From Elusimicrobiaceae bacterium (GTDB lineage Bacteria; Elusimicrobiota; Elusimicrobia; Elusimicrobiales; Elusimicrobiaceae), in assembly GCA_017468055.1 (NCBI GenBank), contig JAFUJU010000074.1, positions 1 through 51,314 on the forward strand: a DNA stretch of 51,314 nucleotides. The letters run 5' to 3'. Position 1 is the first letter of the stretch. Each line of letters opens with the position of its first letter. Positions 45,281 to 51,314 of the stretch are shown one piece after another. The notes under the pieces were generated by a model. That model searched no databases. It worked only from the letters and a program-made list of their open reading frames with translations, and was not told the origin of the DNA. A program made the position numbers and the translations under genes.

Positions 45281-46618
45281 TTATGCAGATGTAATTCGGC
45301 GGGCGTATACAGATTGTACCACACCTAAAGCCAACATACTAGACACCAAATTAGATCCTCCGTACGAAATAAACGGCAGCGGAATCCCCGCCACGGGGAA
45401 AAGCCCGATCAACATACCAAAATTAATCAGCATATACGTCAAAAACATACCGAAAATACCGCTACACACCAAATATCCATACCGATCACTGGCTAAATAA
45501 GCCACCACGGCAATACGCCACAAAATCAACAAGTACAATCCCAACACGCTCAACGTGCCCCATAAGCCCAACTCTTCCCCCACTACCGCTAAAATAAAAT
45601 CCGTGTGTTTTTCCGGCACAAAACCTAAACGCGACTGCGTACCGGAAAACAACCCTTTTCCCAACACACCGCCAGACCCCATGGCAATTTGAGCTTGCAA
45701 CACATTGTAAGAAGCCCCCTGCGGATCCGACTGAGGAGCCAAAAAAGCTTCTACCCTTTTTCGCTGGTAAGGCTTCATCTGATGATCTACAAATACTCCC
45801 GCAAAAAACCCTGCCATTACTACCAACGTAGCCAATACAAAATAAAATGAAGGTAAGAAAATCCGCAACTGTTTAAATACCCACCAAGCGGCATATCCAC
45901 CAATAGACAGCAGTAAGCAAAAACCTCCCATAAACCATACGGAAGAGCCTAATTTATAAAAAACAGCCAACACTTTATAATCCAGCAAAGCCGGATGCAA
46001 ATACAAATACGTCCAACTGATCGTAAAAAATCCGGCCACACAGGCAAACACCGCTATTAAGGCCAGATAAAACACATTGATTCCCGCACAATACAAAAGG
46101 ACTAATAAAGAGGGAAAAGTAATCACAATAGAAGAAAAATCCGGTTGCATCATAATGAGCCCAAAAATCGGCCCCACCAATACACCCAATAAAATCAGAG
46201 TGCGCATATCCCGAATGCGCCGCCCTTGTCTATCCAAAAAGGCCGCCGCCACCAAAATGGTCAATACACGGCAAATTTCCGCCGGTTGCATAGAAAAGAA
46301 AGGCAATACAAACCAAGATTTACTGCCCCGCTGGTAAGTGCCAAAAAGCAACACTCCTATCAGCAAAGCCATAATTACCCCATATAGCGGCTTCCACTGC
46401 TCATCAAAAATCTGATAATTAAAACTCCATGCTACCAAAAAAGCGGTAAAAGCCAAAGGCAAAGCAATCAGATGGGTGCGTACTACCGCATTAGATAAAG
46501 ACAGCGCATTCACAGCCGACATAATACACAAAGCCCCAAATAAGGCCAACCCCAGCATGGCTCCCAATAAAAGCCAATCTATTTTTCCCCTGCGGGAAGA
46601 GGACTTATACCCTATCAT
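45281..46618 (-). CDS. rodA: Rod-shape SEDS glycosyltransferase RodA
   Basis: A 445-residue SEDS-family peptidoglycan glycosyltransferase that works with PBP2 in the elongasome. About ten helices are predicted. MQPAEICRVLTILVAAAF and VGEELGLWGTLSVLGLYLLILWRI are conserved, and INFGMLIGLFPVAGIPLPFISYGGSNLVSSM is the RodA/FtsW signature. The start overlaps the mrdA stop by 4 nt. The neighbour is PBP2 rather than FtsI, so RodA rather than FtsW. Confidence 0.94.
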   Translation of the reverse strand: MIGYKSSSRRGKIDWLLLGAMLGLALFGALCIMSAVNALSLSNAVVRTHLIALPLAFTAFLVAWSFNYQIFDEQWKPLYGVIMALLIGVLLFGTYQRGSKSWFVLPFFSMQPAEICRVLTILVAAAFLDRQGRRIRDMRTLILLGVLVGPIFGLIMMQPDFSSIVITFPSLLVLLYCAGINVFYLALIAVFACVAGFFTISWTYLYLHPALLDYKVLAVFYKLGSSVWFMGGFCLLLSIGGYAAWWVFKQLRIFLPSFYFVLATLVVMAGFFAGVFVDHQMKPYQRKRVEAFLAPQSDPQGASYNVLQAQIAMGSGGVLGKGLFSGTQSRLGFVPEKHTDFILAVVGEELGLWGTLSVLGLYLLILWRIAVVAYLASDRYGYLVCSGIFGMFLTYMLINFGMLIGLFPVAGIPLPFISYGGSNLVSSMLALGVVQSVYARRITSA

Positions 46619-48435
46619 ACACGCTCTCCTACTGTTTGCTCTGTTTGTGCAGAAACGGCAGTGGCCTTACGCCCCGAGTCTGTAATCCCAAAATATGCCT
46701 TTAACATCTCTCTGGCAATAGGGCCGGCGGCAGAAGAGCCTCCTTCCCCGTACTCCACAAATACAGCCACCGCCACTTCCGGTTCTTTCCCTTCCGGTGC
46801 GGCAAAAGCCATAAACCAACCATGGTCTGCCCCGTGCGGGTTTTGGGCCGTTCCTGTTTTGCCGTAAACGTCCAATCCTTTGAGTTTTACGCGCGCGGCG
46901 GTACCTGTGTCCACCGTGTGCTTTAAAGCCTTAAATATCAGGTCCCACGTGCTTGGCTGAATATCTACTGTTCCGAGCTGTTCACTCTTTGCGCTTTCCA
47001 ACACTTTGCCTGTTTGGCTATGTACCAAACGGTCCAAATAATACGGACGCCACACCTTGCCTCTGCTGGCCACAGCGGAAGCAAACTGAGCCATTTTAAT
47101 CGGCGTAACCAAAAGCTCCCCTTGCCCGATAGATAAATTTAGGGTATCTCCGATAAACCAGTAAGAGCGGTTGCGTGCCCGTTTGGTCGGACCATATAAA
47201 TTGCCGGCTTTCTCACCGGGCAAATCCACTCCTGTCGGTTGGCCGAACTGGAACATTCGTTGCACTTTTTCTATCGCTGCAGAGCCCATTTGAGCGGCAA
47301 TCGTATAAAAATAAACATCGCAAGAACCAGCCATACCGCCAAAAAAGTCCACCGGCCCATGCGTGCTCCAACAGCGGAACAAACGGGACCCCGCATCATA
47401 ATGACCGGGACAACCGATGGTTTTATGCGGGTCAAATCCACCCTTTTCAATAGCAGCAATCGCTGTGATGATTTTGAAAGTTGAAGCTGGAGGATAAATA
47501 CCTTGTACGGCCAAATTGTATTCGCTAATTCTTTTGGATTTTACTTCCGGCTCGTCCGAATACGGGATAAACATTCCCGGATCAAAAGCAGGCGCCGTCG
47601 CCAAGGCCAAGATAGCTCCTGTTCGGGGGTCCATGGCCACAGCGGCACCGCGGCCTGTTTTGGAGTTTTTCAGTCCTTCTTCTGCAGCCCGCTGCAACGG
47701 ATAATGCAAGGTTAAATATACATCATGTCCGGCGCGCCATTTCCGGTCCTCAATCACTCTTTTTACCCGTCCGCGGTAGTCCACTTCCAAATAAATACCA
47801 CCGTCGCGACCTTTTAGTTCTCTTTCAAATTTTTTTTCTAAACCGTTTTTCCCTATTTTGGCATTTAAACGGTAATCCAACGATAAATCCCTATTTTTCC
47901 ACTCCTTGCCTTCCATACTTCCCAAATATCCCAGCAAGTGACTGGCAAAAGAGCCGTACGGATAGACACGTTTGTTTTCTTCCACCAAATACAAACCGGG
48001 GTAATAAAGCAATAATTCTTTGAAAGAAATAGCCGTTTGGGGGGAAAGATTTTCCGCTAAAGCCAAGGCTTTTCCGCTGCGTACGCCCTTGTTCAATTTC
48101 TCCAATAAAACAGCCGGCTTTACCGCCAGTAACGGGGCAAAATCTTGCGCCAGACGTTCCAAATACTCTTTGTCTTTGGGACCCGCGGAAAGATAATACA
48201 GATTGAAAGCAGGGGCATTCGTAGCAATGGCAGCCCCGTCTGCCGTAAAAATCCGACCGCGTGGAGCTGTTTGGTACAAAACTTGGGTACGGTTTTGTTC
48301 GGCCAATTGCAAGTAATGAGTATGGCGTATCAGCTGAATATCCGCCAGCCGCAAAGCCACCACCCCACCGGCCAAAAAAGCCGCTATAAGCAAAGATTTT
48401 AAGCGATTATTAAAACAAATTTTTGTTGCTGCCAT
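46615..48435 (-). CDS. mrdA: Penicillin-binding protein 2 (elongation-specific transpeptidase)
   Basis: A 606-residue class B PBP that cross-links peptidoglycan during side-wall growth. One N-terminal helix (about 14-30) precedes the dimerisation/pedestal domain. The catalytic Ser lies in GIYPPASTFKII near residue 317; SCDVYFY is the second motif, and YGKTGTAQNPHG (about 525) the third. It overlaps mreD by one nucleotide and rodA by 4 nt. Confidence 0.95.
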   Translation of the reverse strand: MAATKICFNNRLKSLLIAAFLAGGVVALRLADIQLIRHTHYLQLAEQNRTQVLYQTAPRGRIFTADGAAIATNAPAFNLYYLSAGPKDKEYLERLAQDFAPLLAVKPAVLLEKLNKGVRSGKALALAENLSPQTAISFKELLLYYPGLYLVEENKRVYPYGSFASHLLGYLGSMEGKEWKNRDLSLDYRLNAKIGKNGLEKKFERELKGRDGGIYLEVDYRGRVKRVIEDRKWRAGHDVYLTLHYPLQRAAEEGLKNSKTGRGAAVAMDPRTGAILALATAPAFDPGMFIPYSDEPEVKSKRISEYNLAVQGIYPPASTFKIITAIAAIEKGGFDPHKTIGCPGHYDAGSRLFRCWSTHGPVDFFGGMAGSCDVYFYTIAAQMGSAAIEKVQRMFQFGQPTGVDLPGEKAGNLYGPTKRARNRSYWFIGDTLNLSIGQGELLVTPIKMAQFASAVASRGKVWRPYYLDRLVHSQTGKVLESAKSEQLGTVDIQPSTWDLIFKALKHTVDTGTAARVKLKGLDVYGKTGTAQNPHGADHGWFMAFAAPEGKEPEVAVAVFVEYGEGGSSAAGPIAREMLKAYFGITDSGRKATAVSAQTEQTVGERV

Positions 48436-48923
48436 TAGGACATTTTTCTTTCTATTGCAAAAACGTGGCGAAGCACCCTAAAAACAAACGGAGCCAAAGC
48501 CGCATTCAAAGTGATTCCGCCTATGAAAGGCCAAAAACCACCCCAAGCCGAGAAGCCGGTAAAAACTTTCAGTAATAAAAAATTAAATAAGGAAGCTGCC
48601 AAACTTAAAAAGAAAATGCTGATAATCTGCGGAATAATGCCGTCCATATCCAACCGTTTTTCCATACCGTACACCGCACAAGCGCACAAGGTAAAAATGA
48701 AAGCATGACAGCCAAACAATTTAACACCAAAGAAATCCAAAAACAGCCCTCCCAAAAAAGCGGTAGGATAACCATATTCCGGCTTCAAATAAGCGCACAC
48801 CACCATGGAAAAAATCAGCATAATATTAACGGTTACCCCTATTTCCCCAAACACAGTCATCAAGGCCCAATGACAAATCGTGGCACAAAGAAAAGATAAA
48901 AACAGTTTCAAAACGGTGGTCAT
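48435..48923 (-). CDS. mreD: Rod shape-determining protein MreD
   Basis: A 162-residue integral membrane protein with five predicted helices. The GYPTAFLGGLFLDFFGVKLFGCHAFIFTLCA region is typical. MreD links MreC, PBP2 and RodA in the elongasome. Overlaps mreC by 4 nt and mrdA by 1 nt. Confidence 0.9.
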   Translation of the reverse strand: MTTVLKLFLSFLCATICHWALMTVFGEIGVTVNIMLIFSMVVCAYLKPEYGYPTAFLGGLFLDFFGVKLFGCHAFIFTLCACAVYGMEKRLDMDGIIPQIISIFFLSLAASLFNFLLLKVFTGFSAWGGFWPFIGGITLNAALAPFVFRVLRHVFAIERKMS

Positions 48924-49780
48924 TTCTTCATTTCCTCACGGACTAAAATAAATAATTCTCTCACCAAGGAGGAGTCTGCTGCGGCCGCTACTTTGGCAAA
49001 CGGGGCGGTGGCATATTCCGGCTCTTTTTCTACACTTTCCACTTCTCCCACCAAAATTCCTGCCGGAAAAATACTGCTGGAAGCTGACGTATAAACTTTC
49101 TCTCCTTCTTGCAACTCGGATAAAACGGACAAATATTGCATTTTTAGTAAACTGCCGTTGCTTCCCCCCACCAGCAAACCTTCTTCTTCCGAAGGAAGCG
49201 CATAAACAGCGGCTGAAAAATCTTCATCTTGCAAGAGTAATACCTTGGCCGTGTTTTCAGCACATTCAATTACCACGCCCATCAGAACAGGGGTCTGACC
49301 TTTTAAGGCAACGGCGGCGGCCCTTTCTTCTATCCCGTCGGAACAGCCTTTGTCTATAATAACACTGTTCCATTGAGTCGGCTCCCGATAGGCTGTCTTA
49401 GCCCAAATTCCTTGCCAGCCCTTAGGAGCTTTTAACTGTAAAGAATGGGTTAAGCGTTCATTCTCGGAAAAAATTTCTTTAGCTTGTGCATTTTCCAGCC
49501 GCAAACGTTCCATTTCTTCCTTCAAACGCTCATTCTCTTGATGTACATTTAACAAGCTCCGAACAGTTTGGCTTACCTCTCCGCCGTATTCTACCGTTGT
49601 ATGTGCTGCGCGAATTTGAGGAATAAAAATATAGGACAACATTGCTTTAACGGACGCTACCGGACTCTCCAACGGCAAAACCATTAATAACAAGGAAAAC
49701 AACAAAAAAACCACCGGCAAGATCTTACGTCTGCGGCTTCCGTGAGAAAAATTATTTTTTCGTTTATTTTTGCGTTGCAT
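48920..49780 (-). CDS. mreC: Rod shape-determining protein MreC
   Basis: A 286-residue periplasmic protein with an N-terminal helix (about 20-40), a coiled coil (about 70-105, NERLKEEMERLRLENAQAKEIF) and a two-barrel beta domain. The segment PTQWNSVIIDKGCSDGIEERAAAV is conserved, as is VYTSASSSIFPAGILVGEVESV. It activates PBP2. The ATG has no Shine-Dalgarno; a strong terminator hairpin separates it from mreB. Confidence 0.93.
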   Translation of the reverse strand: MQRKNKRKNNFSHGSRRRKILPVVFLLFSLLLMVLPLESPVASVKAMLSYIFIPQIRAAHTTVEYGGEVSQTVRSLLNVHQENERLKEEMERLRLENAQAKEIFSENERLTHSLQLKAPKGWQGIWAKTAYREPTQWNSVIIDKGCSDGIEERAAAVALKGQTPVLMGVVIECAENTAKVLLLQDEDFSAAVYALPSEEEGLLVGGSNGSLLKMQYLSVLSELQEGEKVYTSASSSIFPAGILVGEVESVEKEPEYATAPFAKVAAAADSSLVRELFILVREEMKK

Positions 49781-49797
49781 GTCAGATAAAAATGTTC

Positions 49798-49842
49798 AAA
49801 AAAAAGCGGACAAAGTTCTCAGGCTCAAGAACCCTGTCCGCT
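49798..49842 (-). terminator. Terminator between mreB and mreC
   Basis: Minus strand: AGCGGACA, GG, GTTCT, 8-nt loop, AGAAC, TT, TGTCCGCT, then a run of T. Downstream genes on the same strand (mreC-D-mrdA-rodA) would receive only read-through, or need a promoter inside the 17-nt gap or further upstream. Confidence 0.88.
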
Positions 49843-49858
49843 ATGAGTGGCATAAAAC

Positions 49859-50902
49859 TTAGTAAGATTTGCCTCTGCTACCAAAGAAGCGGGAACCTTT
49901 CTCGTTTAACTGTTCCAGGAATTTACCCGTACCCAAAGCCACACAGCTTAAAGGGTCTGCTGCACGGTGTACCGGAATATCCGTTTCTTTGCGGATTAAA
50001 TCGGTAATACCACGCAACAAACTGCCGCCGCCGGCTACCACTAAACCGCGGTCCACCAAGTCGGCCGCCAATTCGGGAGGGGTTTCTTCCAATGTACTCT
50101 TAATCACGTCAATAATTAAGCGCACCGGCTCCATTAAGGCCTGACGTATTTCTTCCGAAGAAACCGTCAACGTGCGGGGCAAACCTTGTGTCTGGTCCCG
50201 CCCTTTTACTTCCATGGTTTTTTCTTCTTTTAACGGATAGACAGAGCCCAAATTAATTTTCACTTCTTCGGCCGTTGTTTCTCCGATAATTAAGTTGTAT
50301 TTCTTGCGGAAGTATTGCACAATGCATTCTGTTAATTCATCACCGGCTACGTCAATGGATTTAGCCACTACCATGCCGCCCAAAGAAATAACAGCCACTT
50401 CCGTCGTGCCGCCACCGATATCCACAATCATGCTGGCATGCGGTTCGGCAATAGGCAAATCGGCCCCCATGGCGGAAGCCATAGGTTCTTCAATCAAATA
50501 GACCTCTCTGGCACCGGCTTGCCGGGCCGCGTCATCCACGGCCCTGCGTTCTACACCGGTAATATCAGAGGGAATGCCAATGACAATTCTAGGGCGCAAC
50601 AAGCTGCTGCGGCTATGTACTTTACGAATAAAGTAGCGAATCATTTCCTGCGTCACTTCAAAATCGGCGATAACACCGTTTTTCATCGGACGGACGGCAA
50701 TGATATTCGCGGGCGTGCGGCCTAACATTTGTTTAGCCTTCGCGCCGACGGCTTTCACCTCGCCGGTTTCGCGTTCCACCGCCACGACAGAGGGCTCTCT
50801 GAGCACAATACCTTTATCCTTGACGTAAATCAAGCAGTTAGCTGTGCCGAGGTCCATACCGAGGTCAGAGGAAAACAGCCCCCCCAGATAGTCAATAACC
50901 AT
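49859..50902 (-). CDS. mreB: Rod shape-determining protein MreB
   Basis: A 347-residue bacterial actin that guides the elongasome. The phosphate loops are [11 protein letters not shown] (about 17-27) and [18 protein letters not shown], and the adenosine loop is [12 protein letters not shown]. Length is normal. The ATG directly follows the rplQ stop codon (TAA-ATG); the ribosome site GGTGG lies in the rplQ 3' end, implying coupled translation. Confidence 0.96.
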   Translation of the reverse strand: MVIDYLGGLFSSDLGMDLGTANCLIYVKDKGIVLREPSVVAVERETGEVKAVGAKAKQMLGRTPANIIAVRPMKNGVIADFEVTQEMIRYFIRKVHSRSSLLRPRIVIGIPSDITGVERRAVDDAARQAGAREVYLIEEPMASAMGADLPIAEPHASMIVDIGGGTTEVAVISLGGMVVAKSIDVAGDELTECIVQYFRKKYNLIIGETTAEEVKINLGSVYPLKEEKTMEVKGRDQTQGLPRTLTVSSEEIRQALMEPVRLIIDVIKSTLEETPPELAADLVDRGLVVAGGGSLLRGITDLIRKETDIPVHRAADPLSCVALGTGKFLEQLNEKGSRFFGSRGKSY

Positions 50903-51247
50903 TTAGTCCACCAATTTGATAATAGCCACTTGGGCATTGTCGCCTTGGCGCACACCGGCACGATAAATGCGGGTGAAGCCGCCCGGGCGGTTTTGATAAC
51001 GAGCCGCCAACACATCAAACAATTTTTTGTAGGCGTTCTTATCTTTCAAGGTATCTTTAACAGCCAAATGATCATTGGCTTTAGCTAAAGTAATCAAACC
51101 TTCTACCACGCGGCGTACTTCTTTGGCCTTGGGCAGAGTGGTTTTTACTTCTTCGTGCAAGATAATGCTGGTGGCCATATTTTTAAGCATGGCATTCTTG
51201 TGAGAAGAAGTTTTGCCGAGTTTACGGTATCCAGTATTCTTAATCAT
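50903..51247 (-). CDS. rplQ: 50S ribosomal protein L17 (bL17)
   Basis: A 114-residue large-subunit protein. TSSHKNAMLKNMATSIILHEEVKTTLPKAKEVRRVVEGLITLAK is the L17 signature, and NRPGGFTRIYRAGVRQGDNAQVAIIKLVD is the conserved tail. It has an AAGGA site 9 nt from the ATG. It follows rpoA, the usual order at the end of the alpha operon. Confidence 0.97.
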   Translation of the reverse strand: MIKNTGYRKLGKTSSHKNAMLKNMATSIILHEEVKTTLPKAKEVRRVVEGLITLAKANDHLAVKDTLKDKNAYKKLFDVLAARYQNRPGGFTRIYRAGVRQGDNAQVAIIKLVD

Positions 51248-51276
51248 CTTTTACAATCCTTATAACGGGTAATACC

Positions 51277-51314
51277 CTAAATTTTCATGCCCAGAGACAA
51301 ATTCATCTCGGCCA
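51277..51314 (-). CDS. rpoA: RNA polymerase alpha subunit, C-terminal end only
   Basis: A minus-strand frame enters from the right edge and ends with AEMNLSLGMKI and a TAG stop. This is the typical C-terminal end of RpoA (alpha-CTD, LAEMGLSLGMK-like). Its position just upstream of rplQ, 29 nt away, is the conserved rpoA-rplQ order. Confidence 0.85.
   Translation of the reverse strand, partial: AEMNLSLGMKI

Overview
The window looks like chromosome of an anaerobic, Gram-negative, gut-type bacterium, most likely a member of the Elusimicrobiota (Elusimicrobium-like). This is an inference from three things. There are several stand-alone PilE-type prepilin genes with near-identical N-termini. There are outer-membrane functions (a Lol-type exporter, an AsmA-like protein, MreBCD/PBP2/RodA). 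And there is ferredoxin-based anaerobic metabolism (NfnAB, a four-subunit 2-oxoacid:ferredoxin oxidoreductase). No IS element, prophage, CRISPR array or rRNA is visible. Genes are dense on both strands and usually separated by strong hairpin terminators.

Layout: 1-6.2 kb holds the start of an unknown gene, a LolCE/LolD-type ABC exporter, a GH57/DUF3536 glycosidase and a PIN-PhoH ATPase. 6.3-12.1 kb holds nfnA-gltA(nfnB), a YtxH protein, a pilin, a Nudix hydrolase and gatA-gatC. 12.2-19.2 kb holds a 15-residue Cys peptide, a CD225-like membrane protein, a UvrD/PcrA helicase, an RlmD-type methyltransferase, ychF, tRNA-Glu and a DUF1646 transporter. 19.2-27.4 kb holds an alpha-glucan phosphorylase, trmL, a second pilin, an MFS transporter, the korDABC-type cluster, msrC and tRNA-Phe. 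27.5-37.2 kb is one minus-strand run read in the order gcvT-gcvH-gcvPA-gcvPB-lplA-HExxH membrane protein-AsmA-pyrE-rlmI. 37.3-41.4 kb is accessory: a YgjP-type metallopeptidase, a third pilin, a small secreted protein, a split chromate transporter and a secreted Trp-Pro repeat protein. 41.5-51.3 kb is a cell-shape run read from the right edge: rpoA(end)-rplQ-mreB-mreC-mreD-mrdA-rodA-DUF2344-rng-amidase.

How genes work together: the glycine cleavage genes are followed by a lipoate ligase able to lipoylate GcvH. NfnAB and the 2-oxoacid oxidoreductase share the ferredoxin pool. The GH57 protein and the phosphorylase suggest alpha-glucan storage or use. The cell-shape genes follow directly on a ribosomal/RNA polymerase operon end.

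The most interesting signals are regulatory. (1) An identical promoter with a T12 homopolymer inside its 16-bp -35/-10 spacer occurs three times, twice in front of pilin genes; this is the architecture of a slippage (phase-variable) promoter. (2) Several genes have a -10 box 6-8 nt from the ATG and no Shine-Dalgarno, suggesting leaderless mRNAs. (3) At several same-strand junctions a terminator-like hairpin sits immediately before the next start codon, with no Shine-Dalgarno. (4) A secreted 9-residue Trp-Pro repeat protein and an operator-like 45-bp palindrome before another secreted protein are unexplained.
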